A stretch of DNA of 64,000 bases, from the NCBI RefSeq assembly GCF_900104305.1, contig NZ_FNJC01000004.1, forward strand, positions 423,106 through 487,105. Direction: 5' to 3'. Made by a program: the position numbers and the translations under genes. This DNA comes from Filomicrobium insigne (GTDB lineage: Bacteria; Pseudomonadota; Alphaproteobacteria; Rhizobiales; Hyphomicrobiaceae). The notes under the pieces are model-generated. The model was given only the letters and a program-made list of their open reading frames with translations, was not told where the DNA came from and did no database searches. Shown one piece after another: positions 16,354-25,969 of the stretch (position 1 is the first letter of the stretch; every line of letters starts with the position of its first letter).

Positions 16354-17802
16354 ATGAATGTTTCGTTTTTGCAGGAACTGCTCAACACGGTCGCCGAGCA
16401 AGGCCGCTCTCTCTTGCCTAAATCTCTCTTCCGGGAGGATCCCGACCGTGGCCTGCAAGCGCTCGTGCAAGCGTTGGTGTCCGAACGTGGTGAAGCTTCA
16501 GGCGTCGCCATCGCACGCCAGCTTCTGCACCATTATAAACTTCTGAAAGCAGAGGAGCGCGAAGCGTTTTTCCGCTATATCGCGCATACGTTGACCCCAG
16601 AAAGTTCGCGCGTTGCCGACGCTGCCCGCGCTTACCTGGATAAACCGTCCCCAGGTTCTCTTCTGAATCTGCAGAAAGCGGTCGAGAGTCCACGACAGGA
16701 ATTCTTCCGGCGGCTCAATCTGGCGCCCGGAGCTACCGCTGACCTTGTCGCCATGCGGCGCGACCTGTTGGGTTTTCTGAAAAAGTATCCCGAACTGACG
16801 GTCGTCGATTCCGATCTGCGCCATCTTCTCTATTCCTGGTTTAATCGCGGATTTTTGGTGCTCCGCCGTATCGATTGGCAGACGTCGGCTTCAATCCTTG
16901 AGAAGATTATCGCTTACGAAGCGGTGCATGAGATCAAGGGCTGGGAGGATTTGCGACGTCGGCTTGATCCGGCGGATCGGCGTTGTTTTGCGTTCTTCCA
17001 TCCATCGCTGATCGATGATCCGTTGATCTTTGTGGAAGTGGCGCTGATGCAGGACATCCCAGGCGCCATTGCTCCTGTCTTGCATGAGCCGGCAAAGTCC
17101 GAACCGATCGAAAATCCCACGACCGCAGTCTTCTATTCGATTTCGAACTGCCAAGAAGGCCTCAAGGGCGTTTCGTTTGGTAACTTCCTGATCAAGCAGG
17201 TGGTTGAAGAGCTGGTGCGGGAAGTGCCCAGTTTGAAAACGTTCGTGACGTTGTCACCGGTGCCGACTTTCGCGCGCTGGCTCGAGAAAGAGAGCCTGGA
17301 TGCGGCTAGCGAAGTCGTCACGGAGGAGGATCGCGAGGTGCTTACCTCTCTCAAGCCTGCTTCCTGGGCTTCCTCCGAGCAGGAAAATGCAGAGCTGAAG
17401 GCTTCAGTCCTGGCGTTGGCCGCGGACTATTTTCTGCGGGCGAAGTCCGCTGACAACAAGCCGGTCGACCCGGTGGCGCGTTTCCATCTCGGTAACGGTG
17501 CCCGCCTGGAACGCATCAATTGGCTGGGCGATACCTCCGAAAAGGGTCTACGAGAGGCGCATGGGCTGATGGTCAATTACCGTTATGAACTCAAGGAAAT
17601 TGAAAAGAATCATGAGGCTTATGCGAACGACGGCCCGGTAGCTTGTTCTCGTGCGGTAAAGGCTCTTCTGCGTTCGCCCTCAAAGACGAAGTCGTTTGTT
17701 AAAACCGTGGTTCAGCCTGAGCCTCCAAAGGCTTTGGCTCCACCTAAAAAGTCCCCTGAGGAAGACAAGATCGAAGCGCCTGCGATGCCGAAGGCCGAGT
17801 GA
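16354..17802 (+). CDS. malonyl-CoA decarboxylase
   Basis: Converts malonyl-CoA to acetyl-CoA and CO2 in the cytoplasm, in malonate use or control of fatty-acid synthesis. The N-terminal helical domain (about 1-190) leads into the acetyltransferase-like catalytic domain with FFHPSLIDDPLIF, NCQEGLKGVSFGNFLIK and TLSPVPTFARWL, which are hallmarks of the MLYCD family. The catalytic-domain pattern ends near residue 450, after which a Pro/Lys-rich tail follows (PPKSPEEDK-like). AGGAGAGG precedes the ATG. No malonate-uptake (MatC) or malonyl-CoA synthetase (MatB) gene is adjacent, so the source of malonyl-CoA is not shown. Confidence 0.9.
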   Translation: MNVSFLQELLNTVAEQGRSLLPKSLFREDPDRGLQALVQALVSERGEASGVAIARQLLHHYKLLKAEEREAFFRYIAHTLTPESSRVADAARAYLDKPSPGSLLNLQKAVESPRQEFFRRLNLAPGATADLVAMRRDLLGFLKKYPELTVVDSDLRHLLYSWFNRGFLVLRRIDWQTSASILEKIIAYEAVHEIKGWEDLRRRLDPADRRCFAFFHPSLIDDPLIFVEVALMQDIPGAIAPVLHEPAKSEPIENPTTAVFYSISNCQEGLKGVSFGNFLIKQVVEELVREVPSLKTFVTLSPVPTFARWLEKESLDAASEVVTEEDREVLTSLKPASWASSEQENAELKASVLALAADYFLRAKSADNKPVDPVARFHLGNGARLERINWLGDTSEKGLREAHGLMVNYRYELKEIEKNHEAYANDGPVACSRAVKALLRSPSKTKSFVKTVVQPEPPKALAPPKKSPEEDKIEAPAMPKAE

Positions 17803-17894
17803 CAGTCTTTTCGTTGCGAATATGAATATTGAGTCGACCTCGGCGCCATGCACTATGGGCTCAGCCAGCGTCGATAGAAAGGTCGGAGAAACAG

Positions 17895-18884
17895 ATGCGC
17901 TACGATGAGCAGGACCGTCAGAGTTCCAACGTCGAAGACAGGCGCGGACGCGGTGGCGGCGGATTTCGTATGCCTGGTGGTAGACGTGGGATCCGCATCC
18001 CGATCGGTGGCCGTGGTGGTTTCAGCATCACGACGCTTTTGATCATCGGCGCGATCATGCTGCTCTTCGGTATCAATCCGCTGGAGCTGCTCACAGGGGG
18101 TGGCGGCAACGGGCGCATTAATTTCCCGGATATTCCGCAAATGCCGCAGACGCAGGACGTCAACCGACGGACCGCGGACCGCTCACCGTTAGATATTCCG
18201 GGACTGCCGGGCACTGAGCCCAAATCCGAAAGCAACGATGAAATGAAGGTTTTCATTTCACGGGTGCTGGCTGATACCGAAGATGTTTGGGCGCGGGTGT
18301 TCAAGTCTTTCGGCCGTCAATATCAAGATCCGCAGCTCGTCCTATTCAGTGGGGGCACGCAGACGGCTTGCGGAATGGGTATGTCCGCTATGGGGCCATT
18401 TTATTGCCCGTTGGATCAGAAGATCTACGTGGATCTGGCGTTTTATGACCAGCTCAAGCGCCGCTTCAATGCGCCGGGCGATTTTGCTCAGGCTTATGTG
18501 ATCGCTCACGAAGTTGGACACCATGTGCAAACGCTCCTGGGGATCGCCGAAAAGGTTCAGCAGGCCAAGCGCGGCATGGGCGAGCGTGAATCCAATGCCC
18601 TACAAGTGCGGATGGAGCTTCAGGCGGACTGTCTCGCTGGCGTCTGGGCCAATCTCAACGATCAGTTGAAGAACCGTCTTGAGGCCGGCGATATCGAGGA
18701 AGGCTTGAATGCTGCGAGTCAGATCGGCGATGACATGATTCAGCGTCGGCAGCAGGGCTATGTTGTGCCCGATGCGTTTACGCATGGTTCCGCAGCGCAG
18801 CGCGTCCGCTGGTTCAAGACCGGCTTTAGCTCGGGCAAGATGCAAGCTTGCGATACGTTTGGCGCCTCTTCCGACAGTCTTTAA
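17895..18884 (+). CDS. neutral zinc metallopeptidase (YpfJ family)
   Basis: A membrane-anchored zinc peptidase of the YpfJ/putative neutral zinc metallopeptidase family, 329 residues from the ATG at 17895 (GGAGA upstream). The N-terminus is Arg/Gly-rich (residues 14-42) and is followed by one hydrophobic helix (43-60). The HExxH zinc motif is AHEVGHH (His205, Glu206, His209), and QADCLAGVWAN follows with the third ligand region. GGTQTACGMG and FYCPLDQKIYVD are conserved family segments. The physiological substrate is not known for the family. It lies 90 bases after malonyl-CoA decarboxylase. Confidence 0.9.
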   Translation: MRYDEQDRQSSNVEDRRGRGGGGFRMPGGRRGIRIPIGGRGGFSITTLLIIGAIMLLFGINPLELLTGGGGNGRINFPDIPQMPQTQDVNRRTADRSPLDIPGLPGTEPKSESNDEMKVFISRVLADTEDVWARVFKSFGRQYQDPQLVLFSGGTQTACGMGMSAMGPFYCPLDQKIYVDLAFYDQLKRRFNAPGDFAQAYVIAHEVGHHVQTLLGIAEKVQQAKRGMGERESNALQVRMELQADCLAGVWANLNDQLKNRLEAGDIEEGLNAASQIGDDMIQRRQQGYVVPDAFTHGSAAQRVRWFKTGFSSGKMQACDTFGASSDSL

Positions 18885-18923
18885 TAAAGCTATCGGAAGC
18901 AGATGGGCGTGTAAGGATTAAAG

Positions 18924-18949
18924 GATGGATCTCTTTTTTGAGGTCCATC
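18924..18949. terminator. hairpin between convergent peptidase and SPOR-like genes
   Basis: GATGGATCTC (18924-18933) pairs with GAGGTCCATC (18940-18949), one G-U pair, with a TTTTTT loop. The flanks (TTAAAGG and CCCTTTAA) extend the dyad. It lacks a long T-run but lies exactly between two converging stops. Confidence 0.5.
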
Positions 18950-18957
18950 TCATCCCT

Positions 18958-20052
18958 TTAAAGCGACCTGCCTTCGAACGTGGCGAGGGCGCATTCGCGA
19001 ACCTCGCCGCCTAGCCCGGCGCAGATTTCGAGCACGTCCGTGGATTTGGCTACGGGGCCGGCCACCAAGGCATAAGGCCCAGTGCTCGAAACGCTTTCTT
19101 TTACGTAGCGCGGAGATAACCCTTTTAACGCGTCGCCGTGACGTTCCCGCATAGCGTTCCATGTCAAACGCAGGGCATCAAGCGTCGGCGCCGTAGCCAA
19201 GCGAACACCGATTTTGGGTGTCTCCACCGTTTTTGGGGCCCGTGTGACCGTTGCGGGGCCAAAGGCGACGACCTGTGATGTCGGTCCTGTTGGTGGGGCC
19301 GCAGCCTTTGTTGGCGCAGCCTGCGGCTGTGCTGCGGGTTTAGGTTTGGAGATTGCTACGACGGCAACCGGCTTTGGCTTCGGGCGCACACCTGGAGCCG
19401 GGGGCGGTACGACTGGGAGCGCGCCGGTTTCGATCGGCGAACCTGCGTTGGAGCCATTTACAATCGTCGTGTTGACGATGGCGACTTCGCTGACCGAGCT
19501 CGGAGGCGAGGGTTGTTCAGGGGCAGCCGTTGTCATCGGCATGTTGGGGTGTGGCATACCGGGATGCTGTGTCGCTGAATCAACGATGCTCAGTCCCGGG
19601 ATCACGACACCGGGCACGACCGGCACAGGGGCGGTTTCATTTGCAGCAGTCATTTGAGGTTCGGCCGGGACGCGATCGTCGTCAGCGGATGTTGTCGGCA
19701 CTGCCTCGGAAGGCGCGACTTCCTGGGGCTCTCCCTCCGCATAAGCCTGCTTATGTTCATTCAATTCTGTGCGGAGCTTGGAGAGTTCCACTTTTGCGTT
19801 GGACAGGCGGTCGCTGAGCGCGCGCGCTGCCGGGCTCGCAACCTGCTCATCGGTAAACAGACTTGAGGGTGAATCAGTGGAGGCTGGCGTGGAAAGTGCG
19901 TTGACCAAGTCAGGATCGGTGAAAATGACCCCGAGATATGCGACTGAGGCGGCGCCCGCGAAGCTCCAAAAGAGAACGTAAAGGAATGGCAATGCCCTTC
20001 CCTTCGTCTTACGACGTCCACCTGCTTCCCGTGCCGTCTTGACTTTTTGCAT
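18958..20052 (-). CDS. single-pass envelope protein with C-terminal SPOR-like domain
   Basis: From the ATG at 20052 the product has 364 residues. Its layout is: a short basic cytoplasmic tail; one membrane helix (about 23-42, LPFLYVLFWSFAGAASVAYL); a coiled-coil stretch near 75-100; a long Pro/Ala/Thr-rich periplasmic linker; and a C-terminal domain of about 80 residues (IGVRLATAPTLDALRLTWNA ... GPYALVAGPVA) with the beta-alpha-beta pattern of SPOR domains, which bind denuded peptidoglycan at division sites. The longer open frame from 20121 adds no recognisable domain. It is divergent from glmU. The SPOR call is based on pattern and could be a distant relative. Confidence 0.7.
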   Translation of the reverse strand: MQKVKTAREAGGRRKTKGRALPFLYVLFWSFAGAASVAYLGVIFTDPDLVNALSTPASTDSPSSLFTDEQVASPAARALSDRLSNAKVELSKLRTELNEHKQAYAEGEPQEVAPSEAVPTTSADDDRVPAEPQMTAANETAPVPVVPGVVIPGLSIVDSATQHPGMPHPNMPMTTAAPEQPSPPSSVSEVAIVNTTIVNGSNAGSPIETGALPVVPPPAPGVRPKPKPVAVVAISKPKPAAQPQAAPTKAAAPPTGPTSQVVAFGPATVTRAPKTVETPKIGVRLATAPTLDALRLTWNAMRERHGDALKGLSPRYVKESVSSTGPYALVAGPVAKSTDVLEICAGLGGEVRECALATFEGRSL

Positions 20053-20447
20053 TGCGCAAATCCGCTGACCTGTTGAGAGCCGGCAAAATGGTGATCGAGT
20101 TTCCTGTGCCGTAGGCCCCAAATTTTATTGTTCATTGAGAGAACATTGCTTCGCGCTGGGCTGGTATTCCGCCTGCGCTCGTCGACGCCAGGCCGCGGCA
20201 AGTCTCTTGTCGTGACGCTGGCTGAGTCGCGATGGGGAAGCAAACGGTCGGCGGCGATGCGCCTCAACACGCTGTGGACGGATTGTGGACGAGTTGGATC
20301 AATGCAGTGCGCCGCCGAACCCAGCCTCCTCCGCTGCCGGTTGCGCGGCAGGGCCCTTGGGCGCTATGCACTTGGCAAATTGCGCTGCCCGACCTTTAGG
20401 CCAAGCCCCGCCGGTTGGGCTGGCATATCAGCAAATGTGGAGCCCCG
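20053..20447. other. divergent intergenic region before glmU
   Basis: About 395 bases between the divergent SPOR-like gene and glmU. It should contain both promoters, but I see no convincing -35/-10 pair. Two weak hairpins (TGCCG/CGGCA near 20335-20352 and AGCCC/GGGCT near 20403-20420) precede glmU; there is no glmS-ribozyme-like element. Open frames here do not look like genes. Confidence 0.4.
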
Positions 20448-21821
20448 ATGACCGACCGCTCGCTTTCGATCGTGATATTGGCCGCCGGCAAGGGCACACG
20501 CATGTACTCGCGGCAGCCGAAGGTGCTGCATCAAATCGCCGGCCGGTCGATGTTGGGGCACGTGCTAGCGCTGGCGTCGGGCATTTCGCACGCGAAGATC
20601 AGCGTCGTCATTGGACCAGGTATGGATGATGTGCGCAAGGAGGTGGTGCGTTGGTCTCCGGATGCTTCCATTTTTGTCCAGGAGAATCAGGCAGGAACAG
20701 CGGATGCGGTTCTCGCTGCGCGTGATCAGCTTGTTGCCGAGCGCGGTGATGTGATCGTGCTTTATGCTGATTCTCCGCTGATGAGACCGCAGACCCTCGC
20801 CAAGCTTGTTTCCAGCCTGGAGTCCGGAGCAGGTGTGTCGGTAGTTGGCTTCGAGGCGGACGATCCCACAGGATATGGGCGCTTGCTCACGGATAAGTCC
20901 GGTGACCTGATTGCGATCCGCGAGGACAAGGATGCCAGTGCCGACGAATTAAATGTGAAGCTGTGCAACTCTGGTGTGATGGCATTCCGGTTGCCTGACG
21001 TGGTGGCGGTGCTAGACCGGATCGGCAACGATAACGCCAAGGGTGAATTTTATCTCACAGACGCCGTTGAAATCGCTCGCCGGGATGGGCTGAAGGCTGC
21101 GGTCGTGACGTGTGAAATGGATGAGGTGTTGGGCGTCAACTCGCGCGATCAACTCGCCGTAGCGGAGAGCATCTGGCAAGCGCGAGCACGCTTGGCAGCT
21201 ATGCGGGCGGGCGTGACGATGATTGCGCCGGACACTGTGTGGCTGTCGTTTGATACCGTGCTTGGGCAGGACGTGACTATCGAGCCTAACGTGTTTATTG
21301 GGCCGGGTGTCACCGTCGGGGAGGGTGTCCGGATCAAGGCCAACTCCTACCTTGAAGGCGCTGATCGCAAGAGCGCTGCAGGATTGCGGATCGATACCGG
21401 TGCGGAGGTTGGTCCCTTCGCGCGCTTACGGCCCGGGACAGAACTGGGCGCGGATGTGCATATCGGCAACTTTGTTGAAGTGAAGAACGCAGTTCTTGCC
21501 CCGGGCGCCAAGGCCAATCACCTGACCTACATTGGCGATGGCACAGTGGGCGCAGGGGCCAATATCGGCGCTGGGACGATCTTTTGTAATTACGACGGCT
21601 TCAACAAAAACCGCTGCGAGGTGGGCGCGGGTGTGTTCATTGGCTCCAACTCTGCGCTTGTTGCGCCGGTCCGGATCGGAGATGGCGCCTATGTCGCGGC
21701 TGGCAGCGTGATCACGACAAACGTGGAACCCGACAGTCTTGCGATTGTCAGGGCCAAGCGCGAGGACCGTCCCGAGTGGGCGGCAAAATATCGCGCGATG
21801 ATGCAGCGCCGTAAAGGTTAA
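20448..21821 (+). CDS. glmU: bifunctional GlmU (GlcNAc-1-P uridyltransferase / GlcN-1-P acetyltransferase)
   Basis: Makes UDP-N-acetylglucosamine for peptidoglycan and lipid A. With the ATG at 20448 (GGAG upstream) it has 457 residues, the normal size. The N-terminal nucleotidyltransferase domain shows LAAGKGTRM and QAGTADAV, and the C-terminal left-handed beta helix shows many hexapeptide repeats and the acetyltransferase segment HIGNFVEVKNA...NHLTYIGD. It is followed 125 bases later by glmS, the enzyme that feeds the same pathway, so the two form a functional pair on one strand. Confidence 0.97.
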   Translation: MTDRSLSIVILAAGKGTRMYSRQPKVLHQIAGRSMLGHVLALASGISHAKISVVIGPGMDDVRKEVVRWSPDASIFVQENQAGTADAVLAARDQLVAERGDVIVLYADSPLMRPQTLAKLVSSLESGAGVSVVGFEADDPTGYGRLLTDKSGDLIAIREDKDASADELNVKLCNSGVMAFRLPDVVAVLDRIGNDNAKGEFYLTDAVEIARRDGLKAAVVTCEMDEVLGVNSRDQLAVAESIWQARARLAAMRAGVTMIAPDTVWLSFDTVLGQDVTIEPNVFIGPGVTVGEGVRIKANSYLEGADRKSAAGLRIDTGAEVGPFARLRPGTELGADVHIGNFVEVKNAVLAPGAKANHLTYIGDGTVGAGANIGAGTIFCNYDGFNKNRCEVGAGVFIGSNSALVAPVRIGDGAYVAAGSVITTNVEPDSLAIVRAKREDRPEWAAKYRAMMQRRKG

Positions 21822-21946
21822 CGCGAAAGTCGCCAACATCGCTCTTTCCCGGTGAAATCGCCGGAAATACTTTGTGAGTTGGCCTTAGATGTGCATGCCA
21901 TTAGCTCGTCCATTGGGATAGGGCAGGCGAAGGGGGCTACCGAGGT

Positions 21947-23770
21947 ATGTGCGGAATTGTCGGCATCTTAGGATCGAAACCTGTCGCGGAAGATCTCATC
22001 GAGGCTTTGCGGCGGCTCGAATACCGCGGGTACGACTCCGCCGGGATTGCGACGGTGGAGAATGGTCACCTTGGACGGCGGCGTGCCGAGGGCAAGTTGC
22101 GCAATCTTGAGGACCGGGTTCGTGCGGAGCCGTTGAGCGGGCGCAGCGGTATCGGTCATACGCGCTGGGCAACCCACGGCAAGGCGAGCGAGACCAACGC
22201 TCATCCCCATATGTCGGACAAGGTCTCGGTTGTTCACAATGGAATTATCGAGAACTTCCGCGAGCTGCGCGCAAAGTTGCAGGCCGCTGGCCATACTTTT
22301 GACAGTGAGACCGACACCGAAGCCGTCGTCCACCTCGTTACCGAGGAGCTCAAATGCTGTGGCGATGATCCGGTTGCCGCTGTGCGTTCCGCGCTTGCTC
22401 AGCTGAAGGGCGCTTTTGCGTTGGCCATTCTGTTTGCTGGGCACGACGATCTCATGATCGCGGCGCGGCAGGGCAGCCCGCTGGCTATCGGCCACGGTGA
22501 TGGTGAAATGTATCTGGGTTCGGATGCTATTGCGCTGGCCCCCTTCACCAACGCGATTACGTACCTCGAAGAGGGCGACTGGGCGGTCATGCATCGTTCA
22601 GGGATGGAGATCTTCGACGCGAACGGTGAGCGGGTGGAACGTCCGATCATGCGTTCGTCTGCAGGGCTTCAGATCGCGGACAAGGGCAATCATCGTCACT
22701 TCATGGCCAAGGAGATACACGAGCAGCCCGAGGTCATCAGTCATACGCTGGCTAATCTGATCGATATGGCGGCGGGTCGCGTGAACTTTCCAGATCTGGG
22801 TGTCGATCTGTCGAAGCTCTCGCGTGTGACGATTTCAGCTTGCGGTACGGCGTACTATGCCGGGCTTATCGGTAAGTACTGGATCGAGCGCTACGCGCGG
22901 GTGCCGGTTGAGATCGATGTTGCGTCGGAGTTCCGTTATCGCGAACCACCGCTGCCTGAGGGCGGGTTGGCCGTCTTCGTTTCGCAATCAGGAGAAACAG
23001 CCGATACGCTGGCAACTTTGCGATACTGCAAATCTCAGGGGCAGAGGATTGCATCTATCGTCAACGTGCGGACTTCGACAATCGCGCGGGAATCCGATGC
23101 CGTGTTGCCAACGCTTGCCGGGCCCGAGGTTGGCGTTGCGTCGACCAAGGCGTTCACCTGTCAGCTTGCTGTGCTGGCAGCTCTGGCTATTGCGCTGGGA
23201 CGTGCGCGGGGGGCGATCAGTGCCGAGTTGGAGCAGGAGCTCGTCGGTGCTTTGATGGAAGTGCCACGTCACATTTCATCGATGTTGAGTGACGAGAGCG
23301 TCTACGAGGCGCTTGCGCACGACCTGTCACGGGCGCGGGATGTCCTTTATCTCGGCAGGGGCGTCAATTTTCCACTGGCTCTTGAGGGCGCCTTAAAGTT
23401 GAAAGAAATCTCGTATATTCACGCAGAAGGCTACGCGGCTGGTGAGCTGAAACATGGGCCAATCGCGTTGATTGACGAGAGTGTGCCGGTCATCGTGGTC
23501 GCGCCAAAAGACGAACTTTTCGACAAGACAGTATCGAATGTGCAGGAGGTGGCTGCGCGAGGTGGCCAAATCGTGTTCGTTTCGAATGGCGAATCAGATG
23601 AAGTTGGTTGTGACGTCGTTGCGCATATCACTATTCCTGATGTGCATCCGTTCACCAATCCTTTGATCTATGCCGTGCCGGCACAGCTGATTGCCTACCA
23701 CACAGCTGTATTTATGGGGACGGATGTAGATCAGCCGCGGAACTTGGCGAAATCGGTCACTGTGGAATAG
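21947..23770 (+). CDS. glmS: glutamine--fructose-6-phosphate aminotransferase
   Basis: Committing step of amino-sugar synthesis, converting fructose-6-P and glutamine to glucosamine-6-P. The N-terminal MCGIVG supplies the catalytic Cys2 (exposed after Met removal) of the class II glutamine amidotransferase domain, with GHTRWATHG downstream. Two SIS domains follow (SQSGETADTLATLR and AEGYAAGELKHGP), and the protein ends LAKSVTVE as in the family. The length, 607, is normal. It lies directly after glmU. No ribozyme or sRNA-target structure is obvious in the 125-base gap. Confidence 0.97.
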   Translation: MCGIVGILGSKPVAEDLIEALRRLEYRGYDSAGIATVENGHLGRRRAEGKLRNLEDRVRAEPLSGRSGIGHTRWATHGKASETNAHPHMSDKVSVVHNGIIENFRELRAKLQAAGHTFDSETDTEAVVHLVTEELKCCGDDPVAAVRSALAQLKGAFALAILFAGHDDLMIAARQGSPLAIGHGDGEMYLGSDAIALAPFTNAITYLEEGDWAVMHRSGMEIFDANGERVERPIMRSSAGLQIADKGNHRHFMAKEIHEQPEVISHTLANLIDMAAGRVNFPDLGVDLSKLSRVTISACGTAYYAGLIGKYWIERYARVPVEIDVASEFRYREPPLPEGGLAVFVSQSGETADTLATLRYCKSQGQRIASIVNVRTSTIARESDAVLPTLAGPEVGVASTKAFTCQLAVLAALAIALGRARGAISAELEQELVGALMEVPRHISSMLSDESVYEALAHDLSRARDVLYLGRGVNFPLALEGALKLKEISYIHAEGYAAGELKHGPIALIDESVPVIVVAPKDELFDKTVSNVQEVAARGGQIVFVSNGESDEVGCDVVAHITIPDVHPFTNPLIYAVPAQLIAYHTAVFMGTDVDQPRNLAKSVTVE

Positions 23771-23899
23771 GGTGTAGGCGGCGGAATTCTAAGTCGATCC
23801 TTTGGGCCAAGAATTTGCCTGGATAGCCTGTTTCACTTAGCCTTCTCAAAATGAAGTTTGGGGGTAGTGGCGTCCGTGTCGAGACGAGGGGACCTGTCT

Positions 23900-24982
23900 A
23901 TGAGCGTACGACAATCAAGGACATGGCAAAGGCTTGCGGTGGCGTCGTTCGCCGCCGGGCTGTCGGTCCTCGGTGGTGCGAGCCTGCAGCCGACATACGT
24001 TCTGGCGCAGACTGTTTCCGAGGATGCCTCGAAGAAAGATCCCGCTGAAGCCCGCAAGGATGTGATCGCCGGCGTGAAAGCGTTCGAAAAGGGCAAGATG
24101 GATCAAGCCATCGCCGAATTGACCAAAGGTCTCAAAAGCGGTGGACTGGCACCTAAGGATACGGCGAAAGCGCTTTATTATCGGGGGCTCGCCAATCGGC
24201 GCTCGGGGCGCCCAGCGCAAGCGATCTCGGATCTGACCAGCGCGGTCTGGTTGAAGGAGGGATTGACGGAGACGGAACGTAAGACAGCGCTGGAAAATCG
24301 TAGTGCAGCTTACGGTGAGGCGGGGCTGAAAGACCCCGGAATGGTCGAGGCGAAAGGTGCAGCTGACTCGGGCACGACGGTGTCGAGCCAATCCTCCAGT
24401 GGTTCAGGTTCTTCGACGACAGTATCGTCGTCGTCAGGTTCATCGTCCAATCCGTTGTCAGGCGTCGGCGATTTCTTTTCAGGTCTCTTTGGTGGCGGGT
24501 CCTCTTCATCGGCGAACGCCAGTCCAAGCGCCTCCGATACGCCGCCGGCGAGCGGGTTAGAAACTGCGTCAACGGGGCCTTCAGTTTCCGCCTGGGATAG
24601 TACGACGCAAAAATCGACGGGCGCAACGCCAACGCCGCCGCCGACGCAGCAATGGCAGACCGCGGCGCGTCCCATCAAGCAGGCCGCTGTTGCTCCTCCG
24701 TCTAAGGCTGCCGCGCCCACTAAAAAGCTAAAAGGGCGCTATGAGGTTCAGGTCGCGGCTGTGCGTTCACGCGATGAAGCGGAACGTTTGGCGCTGGAAC
24801 TCTCCAAAAAGCACGCGAGTATTTTAGGGGCGCGTGTGCCTGAGATCGAAGAGACGGTGTTCGGCAACATGGGCACCTTCTACCGGATCAGCATCGGGCC
24901 TTTTGCCAAGGCTGACGACACGGCGAGCGTCTGCAAGGCGCTCAAGGCCGGCGGGTATGATTGCATGGTCGCTAAGAACTAA
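23900..24982 (+). CDS. exported TPR-like/SPOR-domain protein
   Basis: From the ATG at 23900 (GGGGA upstream) it has 360 residues. A signal peptide (about 1-37, ending VLAQ) is followed by tetratricopeptide-like helices (about 45-130, with KAFEKGKMDQAIAELTKGL and ALYYRGLANRRSGRPAQAI), a Ser/Gly/Thr-rich low-complexity linker and a C-terminal SPOR domain (about 280-358, RYEVQVAAVRSRDEAERLA ... GTFYRISIGPF). SPOR domains bind peptidoglycan stripped of stem peptides at septa. It follows glmS on the same strand, in keeping with a cell-wall role. Its exact partner is unknown. Confidence 0.85.
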   Translation: MSVRQSRTWQRLAVASFAAGLSVLGGASLQPTYVLAQTVSEDASKKDPAEARKDVIAGVKAFEKGKMDQAIAELTKGLKSGGLAPKDTAKALYYRGLANRRSGRPAQAISDLTSAVWLKEGLTETERKTALENRSAAYGEAGLKDPGMVEAKGAADSGTTVSSQSSSGSGSSTTVSSSSGSSSNPLSGVGDFFSGLFGGGSSSSANASPSASDTPPASGLETASTGPSVSAWDSTTQKSTGATPTPPPTQQWQTAARPIKQAAVAPPSKAAAPTKKLKGRYEVQVAAVRSRDEAERLALELSKKHASILGARVPEIEETVFGNMGTFYRISIGPFAKADDTASVCKALKAGGYDCMVAKN

Positions 24983-25166
24983 CTCAGCGGGTATCTGCTG
25001 ATACGCGTGCGGTGGTTTACTGGCGAAAAGACGAAAGCATGTGTTCAGCTTCGGCCCTTCCCGTGACAACATGTGCGGTGGTTTTAGGGGCAACTTTCCG
25101 GCGGACAGAGTTACCGCGAGGGGGGGGGAGCGTTCATTCGCGTAGCGCCAAGTGAGTTAGCGGGTC

Positions 25167-25952
25167 ATGACGAAGCCGAGTGACAAGGAAGAGACGGAAG
25201 CACCTGAGCTGGAGGCCGCTGAAGGCCCAAAACTCGGGCCTATTACGGCTTTTCCTAATGGGCCGGGGGTGACGTTTGGTGCACGACTGCGCAACTATTT
25301 TCTTACCGGACTGATTATCGTCGGACCGGTTACCATTACGCTCTACATCGTCTGGTCGCTGATCAATATCGCGGACGCGTGGATCAAGCCACTTTTGCCA
25401 GAACGGTATCTGCCGGAAGCATATTTGCCGTTTGCCGTGCCCGGGATTGGCCTTCTGGTTGGTATCGTTGGGCTAATGGTTATCGGTGCGCTGGCCGCGA
25501 ATCTCCTTGGCCGTACGCTCATCAGTTTCGGTGTGCAGATGCTGGATGGCATGCCGATTGTTCGCAACGTGCATCGCGGGCTTCGGCAGGTGTTTGAGGG
25601 TGTGCTGGTTGCGGCAGGGCCGAACCAGAGCTTTCAAAAGGTCGGCCTGATCCAATTTCCGTCGAAGGGATTGTGGTCGCTTGTTTTTGTGACCAGTGAA
25701 AAAACGGGTGAGATCAACATCAAGGTCAACGACGCTGGCGAGGATCTGATTGCGGTCTTCATGCCGACGGGTGTTGTTCCGCCGACAGGCTTCATCTGCT
25801 TCGTGCCGCGGAAGAATGTGACTATTCTGGATATGACTGCCGAAGACGCCGCCAAGATTATTTTGTCGGCGGGCATGGTCGTGCCAGACTATCAGGCCAG
25901 ATTGGCGGCACTCGGCGCGGGTGCCGTGCCTCCGAAAAAGCCAAAGGCTTAG
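25167..25952 (+). CDS. DUF502 family inner-membrane protein
   Basis: A 261-residue member of the DUF502 family. An acidic N-terminal tail is followed by two membrane helices (about 46-68 and 92-118), then a soluble beta-rich domain with the family segments GMPIVRNVHRGLRQVFE and FMPTGVVPPTGF. The C-terminus is Pro/Lys-rich. The family is common in alphaproteobacteria and plants (LCV-like), but its role is not established. It is convergent with recG with only 17 bases between stops, and I see no terminator in that gap. Confidence 0.85.
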   Translation: MTKPSDKEETEAPELEAAEGPKLGPITAFPNGPGVTFGARLRNYFLTGLIIVGPVTITLYIVWSLINIADAWIKPLLPERYLPEAYLPFAVPGIGLLVGIVGLMVIGALAANLLGRTLISFGVQMLDGMPIVRNVHRGLRQVFEGVLVAAGPNQSFQKVGLIQFPSKGLWSLVFVTSEKTGEINIKVNDAGEDLIAVFMPTGVVPPTGFICFVPRKNVTILDMTAEDAAKIILSAGMVVPDYQARLAALGAGAVPPKKPKA

Positions 25953-25969
25953 CGTTTGTCTGTGGGGCG

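Noticed and set aside
20128..20451. Open frame in the glmU upstream gap
   Set aside because: It overlaps the glmU start and looks like a chance GC-rich frame.
21822..21946. glmS ribozyme or riboswitch
   Set aside because: The gap is too short and I see no conserved ribozyme core; these occur in Gram-positive bacteria.
24421..24560. Short tandem repeat of TCG-rich codons
   Set aside because: It is a low-complexity Ser linker inside a coding gene, not a separate repeat element.
24153..24720. Minus-strand open frames over the TPR/SPOR gene
   Set aside because: They mirror the Ser/Gly-rich low-complexity linker of the plus-strand gene.
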